Assembly (NCBI GenBank): GCA_002069885.1
Contig: MWCD01000017.1
Coordinates: 1-63,316 of the forward strand
Source: a bacterium ADurb.Bin236
GTDB taxonomy: Bacteria > UBP15 > UBA6099
Direction: 5' to 3'
DNA length: 63,316 bases
In this document: piece by piece, positions 41,345-50,666 of the stretch
Layout of the letters: each line of letters begins with the position of its first letter
Position numbering within the stretch: position 1 is the stretch's first letter
Translations under genes and position numbers: made by a program
The notes under the pieces: model-generated
The model's input: the letters and a program-made list of their open reading frames with translations, nothing else
The model's database searches: none
What the model was told of the DNA's origin: nothing

Positions 41345-42514
41345 TCAGACTCGCGTTGCCGCAATGAGGCGATAGTCGGCGAACGGGCGCTCTTCCGGGC
41401 GCAGAGAAGACCAATATCCGCTCCAGTCTGAATGTGTCATGCGCCAGATTGAGGGAAGCGCCCCGTTTCGGGCGTACCAGTCGAGCGCGCCTTTTATGCC
41501 GACGCGGAAATCAGGATATTTAAAAACGTATCCCGCCTTCTTCAACGCGGTCGTGTCTAGGGAAAAATCCTTGAAAAGTTCGTTGAACTCTTCAGGGTCG
41601 GAATCGAAGAACGGTACGCGTTTTCCTTTGGGCAATACGCCGCCGAGAAGTTTGAACGCGGCCCTCGGAAGCTTCAGGCTCGGTGAAGACACCCTAAGCT
41701 CCGCAGCAACCGCGGACATGACGGTCTTGACATCCGCGGGAGAGTCATCCGCAACATTGAATATTTTGCCGGACAGCTTCTGATGTTCCATAACGTAAAC
41801 TAGGTGCGTCGCCGCGGCGGTGACATCGTCTATGTGAACGAGATGGGTCACAGCAGAACCGTCTCCGGGCAGAGGAGCCACGCCCAATGATATCGGCCTC
41901 ACCATGCGGTACATCCTGTAGAAGTTCCTCGGACCGTAAACGTTCGCCGGGCGGATCACTATGACGGGAAGTCCTTTGCGCTCGAATTCGAGAGCCACCT
42001 GCTCCTCTTCGAGCTTCGATCGGGAATACAGAGTCGTTGGATTTGGAACCGCGTCTTCGGAAATGCGGGAGGCGGAGGCGTCGCCGTACACCTGAGAAGT
42101 GCTCCAGACCGCGGCGCCGAGAAGCTCCGGCGCGTGTTCGGAGGCGGCTTCGAGGAGGTTGCGAGTTCCCTCCACATTGACCGCCCAGAGCGCTTCTTTC
42201 GCCGCCCCCATGCTGAACAGCGCGGCTGGATGCAGCAGATATCTTACTCGCCGTCCCTTGAACAGCGCGGCGGCGTCAGCAGTCTTGGTAAGGTCCGCCG
42301 GAATAATCTCCAAAGAAACGCCACGGTACTGATTGGGGTTGTCGCGCATGAAACGCTCATGCTCGCGCGCTGCGCTGAAATCGCGTCCCCTCATGTCCGT
42401 GGCGAGAACTGAATATCCATTAAGCAAAAGAAAATCGACGGCGGTCGATCCGGCAAAGCCGGACGCTCCTGTGACGCAAACCACGCAGTTGTCATCTATG
42501 CGGTTCGTCGGCAT
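41345..42514 (-). CDS. NAD-dependent epimerase/dehydratase (extended SDR)
   Basis: 389 aa from ATG 42514, GGGGAG upstream. The frame extends further but overlaps the PRC gene. Rossmann motif VTGASGFAGSTAVDFLL near residue 12, AALFSMGAA, NVEGTRNLL, the catalytic YSRSK and PANVYGPRNFY. The C-terminal substrate-binding domain has FNVADDSPADV and WYARNGALPSIWRMTHSDWSG. It may act on a nucleotide sugar, sterol or similar ketone; extended-SDR subfamilies cannot be fixed by eye. It follows the giant PRC-barrel gene after 49 nt on the same strand. Confidence 0.86.
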   Translation of the reverse strand: MPTNRIDDNCVVCVTGASGFAGSTAVDFLLLNGYSVLATDMRGRDFSAAREHERFMRDNPNQYRGVSLEIIPADLTKTADAAALFKGRRVRYLLHPAALFSMGAAKEALWAVNVEGTRNLLEAASEHAPELLGAAVWSTSQVYGDASASRISEDAVPNPTTLYSRSKLEEEQVALEFERKGLPVIVIRPANVYGPRNFYRMYRMVRPISLGVAPLPGDGSAVTHLVHIDDVTAAATHLVYVMEHQKLSGKIFNVADDSPADVKTVMSAVAAELRVSSPSLKLPRAAFKLLGGVLPKGKRVPFFDSDPEEFNELFKDFSLDTTALKKAGYVFKYPDFRVGIKGALDWYARNGALPSIWRMTHSDWSGYWSSLRPEERPFADYRLIAATRV

Positions 42515-42563
42515 TCTACAAGCGCTCCCCGGCGGCCGCGCCGCCTTGAGTTTCCGTCCGGAT

Positions 42564-45500
42564 TCAGGCGTCTTTTGACTGTCCTTCTCCGGACTTGAAA
42601 TCGAGCGAAAGCTCAATGAATTTCCCGTAGTCCCGCGCCCGGCGCAAAACCTCTTCGGTCAGAGCTTCGCCCTTCTGAACGACGCGCACGTTCTCATCCG
42701 TGTAAATGTCCCTCGGCGCGCGTTTTCCGAGCATCGCGGAGGCATGTTGCCCGCCGAAGAAATCCGCGACATTCTCCTCAGTGGCTTTTTCAGGAAATCC
42801 TTCCGCCCGGCGCGCGAGCCGGGCCGGGTCGAACGCGAGCTTGATCATTCCGGGACCGCCCGCCGCTTCCATCAAATCCTTTGTCACTTTCATCCTCAGC
42901 GCGTCTTCGTCAACCGGTTTGGGCCGCGCTTCCGCCACTTTTTTCTCTATTTCCCTCTCCATCTCCTCGCGCAGTTTCTCCAGCCCTCCCTCAAAAAACC
43001 TTTCAGCGGTCTCCGCTATCGCCCCGCTTTCGTCCGCGCTCTTCCTCTCAGCTTCCTCGGCAAGTTTTTCCAACTTCGCGAAACGGATTCCCATCTCCTT
43101 GTTGACGCTTTCCTGCATATCTTTTTTCCATTTTTCGAATTTCTCTTCTGCAAGCGCGGACACAGATTCGATATCAATCCGCGCGATTCCCGCGCCCTCG
43201 CCTGATTCAATCTTTTTCACAGATTCGGAAAGTTCGCTTATTTGCTTTTTCAGTTCGTCAATTTCCAAAATTTCCGGAACCGCTGAATTCTCTTGGACAG
43301 GCTCTGATTCTATCAACCTTTCAATAGTCGTAAGTTTCTCGTCAAGGTCGATTAGTTTGCGGTCAAGCCCATCCTCGCCGCCGCCGCTCAAAGTAGAAAC
43401 CTCTTCCAACACGCTCGAGAAACGCGATTCAAGAGAAGCTACGCTCGCTTTTAAATCCTGAACATCGGCAGCGGCGCGCGCTCCCTCCGCCGCAACCTTC
43501 CCTACTTCCGATATTTTTCCTTCGATACTATTCAGCGCCTTCGCCGCGTCTTCCGCTTTAGATATCGAAACGGTCAACCCGTCGATTTTTTCTAACATCT
43601 CTTCTATCGTTTCATCCATCTTTGCGGATATCTCGGAGAGAACAACGCGCTTCGATTCTTCCAACTTGTCGGAGTCCACATACGGCGCAAGAGAACCTAT
43701 CAACTCCCCGCGCAACCTCTCCTCTGCCCCGGCGATGCCGGCTTCCATATCCTCGAAACTTGCAAGTTTCCCTGTCATTTCCTCAAATTCGGTTTTTATC
43801 CTGTCCAGTTCGCCTTTATCAGCCGCCCTTTTCATCAAAGATTCCAAAACCTTGACGGCTGATTCTAATTCTTTCTTCTCCGCAAAAATGTCTAACTTCG
43901 AGCGAATTTCATTAAATGTCGATTCAATGTCCGTTTTCGAAACAAAATTATCCGCGCGGGAACTGATTTCGGCGAGAGCCGACTCCAAAGATTCCTTTTC
44001 GGCGAATGCTGCAAGCCGGCTTTCCAACAAAGCCTCATGCTCGTTCTTCAAGCTCTCAAGTTGCGATTGTATTCCGCTCAAAGATTTCTCAAAAGCGCCC
44101 TTCAAGGATTCGGAGGCAATCCGGGACTCTTCCGAAAAGCGCTCCGTTTCTCCTGATAGTTTCTCGAAAATCGCGATTCTATCCGCTTTATAATCGGCGG
44201 TCGTAACTACCACATCCATGAAGGATTCGACTTCTTCTTTCGAAATCCGAAAAATCTCGAGAGCGTTCTCCAACTCGGATTTATCCGCCGCGCTCTCAAG
44301 CTTCGTTTCCGCTTCGCGCAACGCCGATTCCGTCGCCGCCGACTTCTCCGCCATCCCGTCCATCCGGGCTTCCATTTCCGCCATTGCGGACGACAGTTCT
44401 TCTCTTACATCGGCGGGATCGAGCGCGGGGATTTTCATCTCGACAGATTTGATTTCTTCCTTAACCGCGCGTAGTTCATCATTTATCCTGCCGAACAATT
44501 CATCTTTTAATGACCTTATTAACTCCGCCGTTTCAGCTTTTGCCTCTGTGATCGCCGAACCGATTTTTGAATCGGACTCCTTGGCCGCGCGGGATATTTC
44601 TTGTTTGGCGGCCTCGGATTCCTCTCTTATCGCTGCGATTTCAGCTTCGATATTCCGCTTGAACAACGCCAAAGCAGCGGAGGATTCCTTTGCCGCCCTA
44701 TCGAGAGTTTCCGAGAACTTCGCGCGGGATTCTTCGAGTTGAGCCGACATTGCGACCATCGCCTGCGACACTTCATCGGACACAAAAGCGCGGGTTTGTT
44801 CTATCGAGGCGCGCAAAGACTTCTCGAAATCGCGAGCGCCCGCGTCGATCTTCAACAATCTCGTGTCGGCCACTTGGGAAGCGTCTTCCACTCTGGCCGT
44901 TATCTCATCAGACAACACCCTCAGTTTCCTGTCAGTCGCCGATTCCAACTTCGAGGCCATCGACTCTATGACGGATTCCAGCGAGCGCCGGGTTGATTCA
45001 TCCTCAGACCTGATTGCGTCCGACAATCCCGCCTTCGCCGCGGCCAACTCATTCCTGAGCGCTTCGACTGAAGATTCCATGCGCGACGACAATTCGTCGT
45101 TTATTCGCTTTGCGTCTTCCCCGGCGGCGGCCAGCCTCGATTCAAAATTCTCGCCCTTTACCAGCCCGCGCGCGGTTTCCATCAGCAATTCCCTGAACGC
45201 GCGCGCCGCCTCGTTGAATCTATTCTCGTAGACCGCCTCGATTGAGCCTTTAAGCTGAGCAAGCAACTCCAATGCCATCGGTTCCTTGTGCTTTGAAAGA
45301 AAATGGCGCTCGAACTCGAAACCGAGAGCGGAGCGCAGACCGGACATCACCTTTTCCATCTCCTCGCGCACCCGCTCGTTCATCGCCTCCGCAAGCTTGT
45401 GTTCCTCGATCACGAGAGGAACAAGCGCCGCGCTGTCGGCCCCCGCCGATCCCGCCGCGCTCATCTTTACATATCTCAGTCTTTCGTCGCTCTTTATCAC

Positions 45501-45989
45501 CACGGTGTCCCTGTCCGCAGAAACAACCACGCCGTACGGTATGGATGCGCGGTAAGGAGAGGTGAACCCGGCGTCGCTTGTGACCGTCAGCAGCAGCAAC
45601 TCCCCGTCCTCCACGCTGACTCCGACGTCTTTGACGAATCCGATCGTCTTGTCTCCGTTCTCTACGAACACCTTAGAGCCGAGAAGCGGCACGTCTTTTT
45701 CAAAGAGGGAAAGAAGATACGGGTCGCCGATAAGGTCAACCGCTTCCCCGTCCCTTTTGAGTGTCATGGCGAAACTTCCGAAACTGCTCACCGCCGAAAG
45801 AGGAACCACGCGAACGCCGTGCCCGCCCGGTTTCGAGGCAAGCACGAATCCTGCTAGCTTCCCTTGTTCAGTGTCGATCAGAAAACTGTTCACCGCGCCG
45901 AGTTCATTTCCGTCCGCCACATTAACAACCGGCAGATTTCGGAACTCTGTCAGACGCTTCATTCTTTTCCCGGTTCTTGCCTCAGACAT
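42564..45989 (-). CDS. giant PRC-barrel protein with ~850-residue coiled coil
   Basis: 1141 aa from ATG 45989; a GTG 39 nt upstream is possible. Two PRC-barrel-like domains lie at the N terminus (about residues 12-85, EFRNLPVVNVADGNELGAV, and 95-175, LLGSKVFVENGDKTIGFVKDV). They are followed by a very long Glu/Ala/Lys-rich coiled coil with phased hydrophobics to about residue 1040. The last ~60 residues return to a compact motif (LGKRAPRDIYTDENVRVV, EALTEEVLRRARDYGKFIELSL) like that ending ordinary short PRC-barrel proteins. It lacks a signal peptide and membrane helices. Function unknown; probably a cytoplasmic scaffold. Confidence 0.85.
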   Translation of the reverse strand: MSEARTGKRMKRLTEFRNLPVVNVADGNELGAVNSFLIDTEQGKLAGFVLASKPGGHGVRVVPLSAVSSFGSFAMTLKRDGEAVDLIGDPYLLSLFEKDVPLLGSKVFVENGDKTIGFVKDVGVSVEDGELLLLTVTSDAGFTSPYRASIPYGVVVSADRDTVVIKSDERLRYVKMSAAGSAGADSAALVPLVIEEHKLAEAMNERVREEMEKVMSGLRSALGFEFERHFLSKHKEPMALELLAQLKGSIEAVYENRFNEAARAFRELLMETARGLVKGENFESRLAAAGEDAKRINDELSSRMESSVEALRNELAAAKAGLSDAIRSEDESTRRSLESVIESMASKLESATDRKLRVLSDEITARVEDASQVADTRLLKIDAGARDFEKSLRASIEQTRAFVSDEVSQAMVAMSAQLEESRAKFSETLDRAAKESSAALALFKRNIEAEIAAIREESEAAKQEISRAAKESDSKIGSAITEAKAETAELIRSLKDELFGRINDELRAVKEEIKSVEMKIPALDPADVREELSSAMAEMEARMDGMAEKSAATESALREAETKLESAADKSELENALEIFRISKEEVESFMDVVVTTADYKADRIAIFEKLSGETERFSEESRIASESLKGAFEKSLSGIQSQLESLKNEHEALLESRLAAFAEKESLESALAEISSRADNFVSKTDIESTFNEIRSKLDIFAEKKELESAVKVLESLMKRAADKGELDRIKTEFEEMTGKLASFEDMEAGIAGAEERLRGELIGSLAPYVDSDKLEESKRVVLSEISAKMDETIEEMLEKIDGLTVSISKAEDAAKALNSIEGKISEVGKVAAEGARAAADVQDLKASVASLESRFSSVLEEVSTLSGGGEDGLDRKLIDLDEKLTTIERLIESEPVQENSAVPEILEIDELKKQISELSESVKKIESGEGAGIARIDIESVSALAEEKFEKWKKDMQESVNKEMGIRFAKLEKLAEEAERKSADESGAIAETAERFFEGGLEKLREEMEREIEKKVAEARPKPVDEDALRMKVTKDLMEAAGGPGMIKLAFDPARLARRAEGFPEKATEENVADFFGGQHASAMLGKRAPRDIYTDENVRVVQKGEALTEEVLRRARDYGKFIELSLDFKSGEGQSKDA

Positions 45990-46088
45990 CAGCGCGTTTT
46001 CCTTTCGCAAAGCCGCGCGCGAACACACAGCCGTATCTTTGAAATACGAACATCAAAACTTATATATTATATACTATCTAGCTGAATT

Positions 46089-46117
46089 ATTATAACTATT
46101 CAAGAAGTAGCGTCGAA
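46089..46117 (-). promoter_or_regulatory. possible promoter for PRC-barrel gene
   Basis: On the minus strand TTCGAC (46117-46112), 17 nt, TATAAT (46094-46089). The -10 is perfect, but the -35 is weak and lies inside the palindrome at 46107-46133. Further TATAAT copies occur near 46065-46075 in this AT-rich gap. Confidence 0.35.
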
Positions 46118-46133
46118 TGAAACTCGCCGCTAC
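46107..46133. repeat. imperfect palindrome, possibly a dispersed repeat
   Basis: GTAGCGTCGA and TCGCCGCTAC (27 nt in total with a short loop) form an inverted repeat with one mismatch. It resembles a mobile REP-type palindrome rather than a terminator, since no T tract adjoins the stem. Confidence 0.45.
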
Positions 46134-46194
46134 GACATGAAAAAAACGGCTTTTTCAACAAACTGTCAATAAAACGCTAATCGACGCTTATTTT

Positions 46195-47286
46195 TCAGAC
46201 ATTTATCGGATAAGCGCCGTATTTTTTCGCCGCCTTCGTCATCGCGATGAAATTCTCCGGTTTGACGTCCGGATGTATGGAGTTCGAAGACGACAGAATG
46301 TATCCGCCGCCGGGAGCGGCGACGCGTATGGTCTGTTTGACATATTCATCCACATCTTCCGGCGTTCCTTCGACAAGGACGCCGATGCAGTCGATATTGC
46401 CGAGCACGGCCGCTCTGCCGGCGCAATGAGCTTTCACTTCCCCAATGTCCATGCATTGCGGCTGGATGGGATGAATGCCGTCGAATCCGGCTTCTATAAG
46501 GTCGTCCAGAATCGGCCACAGATTCCCGTCCGAATGCTTTGCTATAAGCCCTCCGGCGGCATGCACGGCGTCGGTTATCTCCTTGTGATACGGCTTGATG
46601 AATTCCCTGTAGTGTTTGGGAGACATCAGTGTGTTGTTATTCATAGCAAGGTCGCCTTCGAGGATAACCGCGTCCGCGCCGCATTTGAGCGCCAGCGAGA
46701 ACACTTCAATGCAATAGTCCGTGACCATGCGCGCCAGACTGTGCGCCAGCGTCGGATTCAGGGCGAAATCTGTAAGCAGCGCCTCCATGCTTCCTCTGAG
46801 GCTCCAGCTTACTTTGAAAGTGCCGGGCGAGTGGAGAACCACCGCCCTGCGGCCCGCAAACTGAGCGGACGCAAACCGGACAGCCATCATAAACGAATCA
46901 TCCGGCTTCGGCATCTTGTACCCCGACAGATCGCTCGCGCTCTTTATCGGGCCGTCCACCGGGAACGGCTCCCCGTGCGGCGTCACGTGAGACACCACGC
47001 CAAGTTTGTCCCGCACCTTGTTTCCGCCCAAATCCTCCCTTCCGGTGAGCGTCGGCATCGTCACTCCGTCCATATCCAGAGTGTCCAGAAGCTTTACCAG
47101 AGTGTTGAGCAGGGCCAGTTGCTCAGCCATGTTCATTTCATGGATTAGTTTTCTGGCGGGCAGATCGGTAAAGAAATGCTTCGCCGCGTCAATGATGCAA
47201 ACCTCGTTGATGCCCATCTCCCAGATGGGGACGGCGTCGGGCTGCCCTCCCTTGAGCGCTGTGAGAAACCGTTCTTTTCCTGTCAT
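46195..47286 (-). CDS. uroporphyrinogen decarboxylase family protein (methyltransferase-like)
   Basis: 363 aa, GGAGG before ATG 47286. The N terminus MTGKERFLTALKGGQPDAVPIWEMG is typical of the UroD/MtaA superfamily; helix and barrel segments such as GADAVILEGDLAMNN, MSPKHYREFIKPYHKEI, SDGNLWPILDDLIEAGFDGIHPIQP and YILSSSNSIHPDVKPENF follow. In anaerobes these proteins transfer methyl groups to corrinoid or coenzyme M carriers, whereas HemE itself has a different N terminus. No corrinoid protein or methyl-carrier gene lies beside it, so its partner is unknown. It is followed by AT-rich sequence. Confidence 0.86.
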   Translation of the reverse strand: MTGKERFLTALKGGQPDAVPIWEMGINEVCIIDAAKHFFTDLPARKLIHEMNMAEQLALLNTLVKLLDTLDMDGVTMPTLTGREDLGGNKVRDKLGVVSHVTPHGEPFPVDGPIKSASDLSGYKMPKPDDSFMMAVRFASAQFAGRRAVVLHSPGTFKVSWSLRGSMEALLTDFALNPTLAHSLARMVTDYCIEVFSLALKCGADAVILEGDLAMNNNTLMSPKHYREFIKPYHKEITDAVHAAGGLIAKHSDGNLWPILDDLIEAGFDGIHPIQPQCMDIGEVKAHCAGRAAVLGNIDCIGVLVEGTPEDVDEYVKQTIRVAAPGGGYILSSSNSIHPDVKPENFIAMTKAAKKYGAYPINV

Positions 47287-47303
47287 GTCCGCCTCCGAAT
47301 AAT

Positions 47304-48908
47304 TTATCGGCTGATTCGCCGTTTTTTGCTTTCGAGAATTCCGAACACCTTTCGTATCGTGGTGTCCGTATAATACTCCACCGGCGCAAGATCGTCGGTG
47401 AAAGGGTTCCCTGCCCCGTCGGATGAATAGCTGTGAAAGTGCTCCGCGTTATCCTCCGTCAACTCGCGCGGGATAATATCCGCTCTAGAAAAAAGATTCC
47501 TTTCAAGCGCGTTCATATCCACTCGCGACTTTGAAGCAAACAACACAGTGTTCAACCGGTTTGGCATCGTTCGGATAAAGACGGAAGGAAAAACCGCGTC
47601 GAGGGTGTCCGCGCAACGCCTCAGCAAAGCCCAGTCGTCGAAAGAGCGCCACGCTACGTTGAACGCCACCACTCCCCTGTCGGTAAGCCTGCCCTTTGCG
47701 AGATGAAAAAATTCTTTCGTCGTCATGTGAAAAGGAATATAGGTCTGGGAATAAACATCCAGAACGATAAGATCGAACTTCTCGCCGGATGATCTGAGAA
47801 AAGCGCGCCCGTCGCCTACGACTATCCTATCAACATAATCGTCCAATCCCATGTGACGGCTGCCCAGTTCAAGCAAACCGGGGTCTATCTCGACGCCTGT
47901 CACGCGCGCATTCGGATAAATATGTTTCAGAACCCTTGCGTCCGCGCCGCCTGCCGCGCCGAGTATGAGTATATCAGCCGGGAAATCCTCGTCAGGCGAA
48001 AACATCCCCGCCAACGCGAAAAAATCCCTGTAGGAATCCGTCAGCGCTTTGCCCTCGATAATCTTCGAGTACATGAACCATCCGTTGTCAATAAGCATCC
48101 GCACTTCCGGCCCCTCGCGGGTTATCTGCGAATAGTTATACAGAGTTTCTTTCTCCGCCAGCCTGATTTCCGGGAGAGGCGGAGGCGATTTCATTGGGAC
48201 TCCGGCGGTAGCGTATCCCAGAAGAGGGAAAGCCGCCACGGCAACCGGGAGGAACTTAGTTCCGGCAAGCCCGATTATCGAAACGGCGGCCAGAATCCCC
48301 GCGAAGAGTATAAACGTCAATCGCGTCCCGAGGGTCGGCAGCGAGATGAGAACAGGAGCGAACACGCCGACCACGCTGCCAACGGTGGACACGGCGTACA
48401 ACCCTCCGGCGACTTGCCCCGCGTCTCGCGCTCCCCGGCAGAGTATCCCCGTCGCAAGCGGCAAAACGCATCCCAGCGGAATAAGAGTCGGCGCAAGAGC
48501 CGCCGCCGCCGCGATAATTATCGCTGGAAGAAGGCTGTCGGCAGGCCCCGCGTTAGCCGTAAGAGCCGCCATCACGGGCCGCGCGGCAAACGGAGCCGCC
48601 GCTGCGGCAACCGACGCCGCAAGCGTTATCCCGAACAGGACTTTGCTGCCGAATCCTCTTCGGCTCAATCGGCCTCCCGCATAATACCCTATCGCCAGAA
48701 ACACCAGAAGCGCCCCGATTAACCCTGACCACACGAATACTGTGGTTCCGAAATAAGGCGCAAAGAGCCGCGACGCCGCCAACTCGACCGCCATCACCGT
48801 CATGCCTGAGAAAAAAACAAGCGCATGGATTAGGACCGGCCTTGCTCCGGATGCCGGCTGTTCGGCCTTGAAGCTCTTTGCGCCGCCGGGATTGCCGCCC
48901 CTCGGCAT
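47304..48908 (-). CDS. MFS-like membrane domain fused to spermidine synthase-type domain
   Basis: 534 aa from ATG 48908; ATG 48935 is in frame, but a promoter-like -10 just upstream would leave it almost leaderless. Residues about 20-270 hold 7-8 membrane helices (VLIHALVFFSGMTVMAVELAASRLFAPYFG at the start). The C-terminal half is a class I SAM-like aminopropyltransferase fold (ILILGAAGGADARVLKH, VTGVEIDPGLLELG, DGRAFL, FDLIVLDVYSQ). These fused proteins are common and their true substrate is unsettled; polyamine synthesis is not proven. It lies 17 nt before the UroD-type gene, the same operon. Confidence 0.88.
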   Translation of the reverse strand: MPRGGNPGGAKSFKAEQPASGARPVLIHALVFFSGMTVMAVELAASRLFAPYFGTTVFVWSGLIGALLVFLAIGYYAGGRLSRRGFGSKVLFGITLAASVAAAAAPFAARPVMAALTANAGPADSLLPAIIIAAAAALAPTLIPLGCVLPLATGILCRGARDAGQVAGGLYAVSTVGSVVGVFAPVLISLPTLGTRLTFILFAGILAAVSIIGLAGTKFLPVAVAAFPLLGYATAGVPMKSPPPLPEIRLAEKETLYNYSQITREGPEVRMLIDNGWFMYSKIIEGKALTDSYRDFFALAGMFSPDEDFPADILILGAAGGADARVLKHIYPNARVTGVEIDPGLLELGSRHMGLDDYVDRIVVGDGRAFLRSSGEKFDLIVLDVYSQTYIPFHMTTKEFFHLAKGRLTDRGVVAFNVAWRSFDDWALLRRCADTLDAVFPSVFIRTMPNRLNTVLFASKSRVDMNALERNLFSRADIIPRELTEDNAEHFHSYSSDGAGNPFTDDLAPVEYYTDTTIRKVFGILESKKRRISR

Positions 48909-48945
48909 TGTTTTTGTTTTTCCTCTGTTTTTCATCCACGGAAAT

Positions 48946-48972
48946 ATTATATGATAAGCGCGCGCGGGGCAA
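48946..48972 (-). promoter_or_regulatory. promoter for MFS/spermidine synthase gene
   Basis: On the minus strand TTGCCC (48972-48967) is 15 nt from TATAAT (48951-48946). The spacer is short, but both hexamers are good. The transcript would start near 48939, favouring initiation at ATG 48908. Confidence 0.4.
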
Positions 48973-49043
48973 CCGACGGAAATCCGCGAACGGCGACGCA
49001 GAAAATCGCCTTTCTCCGGCTCGCGCTTATAAATGTCGAGTTG

Positions 49044-49072
49044 TTCAGTTTTTGCGGCGCGATTGCTATAAT
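49044..49072 (+). promoter_or_regulatory. promoter with extended -10 for pilT operon
   Basis: TGC TATAAT (49064-49072) is an extended -10 with a TTCAGT hexamer 17 nt upstream (49044-49049). It lies about 70 nt before pilT. Confidence 0.55.
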
Positions 49073-49142
49073 AGCTTAATTATAATTACTTTATTGTCGG
49101 CAAGAGCCGGCGCGGAGAACGCGCGGAGAACGTCTTAACATA

Positions 49143-50222
49143 ATGAAGCTGGACGAACTTCTGAAAACCATGGTGGAGAAGAAGGCTTCTGACCTTCACC
49201 TTAAAGTGGGGCGCCCCCCCGTAATCCGGTTGCACGGCGACCTCACTCCCCTCGAAGAGTATCTCAGAATCAAACCGACCGACATGGACGATTTCATCTT
49301 CGACGTGCTCAACGACGAAGACCAGTTGCGGCTGAAAAAGAACAAAGGCATAGACGTGGCGTACAGCCTGCCCGGAGTATCCCGATTCAGAGTGAACATC
49401 CTGTATCAGCGCGGCACTCTCGCAATGGTCATCAGAACGATACCGTTCGATATTCCCTCGATAGAAGACCTCGGACTTCCCGCCACCGTGACCAACCTTG
49501 CGAGGATGAACTCCGGGCTGGTAGTGGTCACCGGCCCAGCCGGAAGCGGCAAGTCCACCACGCTGGCCGCGATGATCGACTACATCAACAAGAACTACCA
49601 TAAACAGATAATCACCATTGAAGACCCGATCGAATACCTGTTCCGGGACAACCTTTCGTCCATAGTGCAGAGAGAGGTCGGAGCGGACACGCTGACCTTC
49701 GCCGAGGGCCTGCGGATGGTGTTCAGACAGGACCCGGACGTGATTGTAATCGGTGAAATGAGGGACCTTGAGACAGTCTCGGCGGCGATGAGCGCGGCGG
49801 AGACGGGGCACCTTGTGCTGTCTACCCTCCACACTCTTGACGCCGCGCAGACGGTCGACCGCATAGTTGACTCGTTTCCCCAGAACCAGCACCGTCAGAT
49901 AAGAATTCAATTGAGCCAGACGCTCCGGGGCATAGTCGCCCAACGGCTGGTTCCTATGAAAGACAAGAAGGGCCGCGCGGCGGCTGTGGAAATCATGACC
50001 AACTCGCCCGCGATATCCGACCATCTGCTCAACGGCAGAACAGGCGACCTTTACGACAGCATCAGAGCTTCGGTCGAGAATTTCGGAATGCAGACTCTTG
50101 AACAATCCATTGTCGCCCTCATGGTTCATGATAAGGTAGACTACGAAACCGCGCGCAATTCCTGCCAGCGCATCTCCGAACTTGACTCGGCTCTGCGCGC
50201 CCTCTACCTAGACTACGTCTGA
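49143..50222 (+). CDS. pilT: twitching motility ATPase PilT
   Basis: 359 aa. Hexameric retraction ATPase of type IV pili. Walker A GPAGSGKSTT near residue 133, Asp box IITIEDPIEYLF, Walker B DPDVIVIGEMRD, and the His box HLVLSTLHTLDAAQTVDRI; the C-terminal AQRLVP motif is also present. The N-terminal PAS-like domain KKASDLHLKVGRPPVIR is standard. The start ATG follows AACGTCTTAACATA, with GGAGAACG about 14 nt upstream. PilB, PilC and pilin genes are not in the window. A small coiled-coil gene follows after 14 nt. Confidence 0.95.
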   Translation: MKLDELLKTMVEKKASDLHLKVGRPPVIRLHGDLTPLEEYLRIKPTDMDDFIFDVLNDEDQLRLKKNKGIDVAYSLPGVSRFRVNILYQRGTLAMVIRTIPFDIPSIEDLGLPATVTNLARMNSGLVVVTGPAGSGKSTTLAAMIDYINKNYHKQIITIEDPIEYLFRDNLSSIVQREVGADTLTFAEGLRMVFRQDPDVIVIGEMRDLETVSAAMSAAETGHLVLSTLHTLDAAQTVDRIVDSFPQNQHRQIRIQLSQTLRGIVAQRLVPMKDKKGRAAAVEIMTNSPAISDHLLNGRTGDLYDSIRASVENFGMQTLEQSIVALMVHDKVDYETARNSCQRISELDSALRALYLDYV

Positions 50223-50236
50223 CGGAGGAAAATAGA

Positions 50237-50596
50237 ATGGCCGAACAGGAAAAACAAGAGACAGGCGCTCCGAGCGACTATTCAGCGTTGCTCAAAAGCG
50301 TCAGAAACACCGAAAACCTCAAACTCGAGATTCATCAGTTGCGAAACCAGATCAAGACCGCCCAGACGCGAGTCATCACTCTCGAACAGCAAGTAAAAAC
50401 TTTCGAGGAAAGCATAAAAGAAAGAGACACGAAAATTGAGGAGTTGTCATCTCAGGTCGGCGACAAAGGCAAGGGACTCGTTTCCATGCTCAAACAGAAG
50501 GACGAGACAATCGCGCGTCTTCAAGCCTCTTTGCAGAATAAACATCGGGAGCTTGAGGACCTCAAGGCAAAGACGGGATTTTTTAAGAAGAAATAG
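50237..50596 (+). CDS. small coiled-coil protein following pilT
   Basis: 119 aa, with GGAGG before the ATG (GACGGAGGAAAATAG). From residue 25 to 113 it is one continuous heptad-patterned coiled coil (LKLEIHQLRNQIKTAQTRVITLEQQV, DETIARLQASLQNKHRELEDL). The C terminus is basic (GFFKKK). No known domain. Adjacency to pilT suggests a pilus or polarity accessory protein, but that is inference. Confidence 0.78.
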   Translation: MAEQEKQETGAPSDYSALLKSVRNTENLKLEIHQLRNQIKTAQTRVITLEQQVKTFEESIKERDTKIEELSSQVGDKGKGLVSMLKQKDETIARLQASLQNKHRELEDLKAKTGFFKKK

Positions 50597-50666
50597 CGGC
50601 GGGTCCCGGCGCGACAACCGCGCCTCGGCCCGTCCCGCGTATAAAAAACGAAAGCGGGTGCATCCA

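Noticed and set aside
47853-48722. 289-aa plus-strand frame across the MFS/spermidine synthase gene
   Set aside because: Arg-rich shadow frame typical of GC-rich antisense.
49086-50129. 347-aa minus-strand frame antisense to pilT
   Set aside because: Its residues carry no family motif; the plus strand codes a full PilT with all boxes.
50436-50666. N-terminal extension of the acyl-CoA dehydrogenase frame
   Set aside because: It overlaps the coiled-coil gene and is not family-like; ATG 50667 begins with the usual MDFNLSDEQ.
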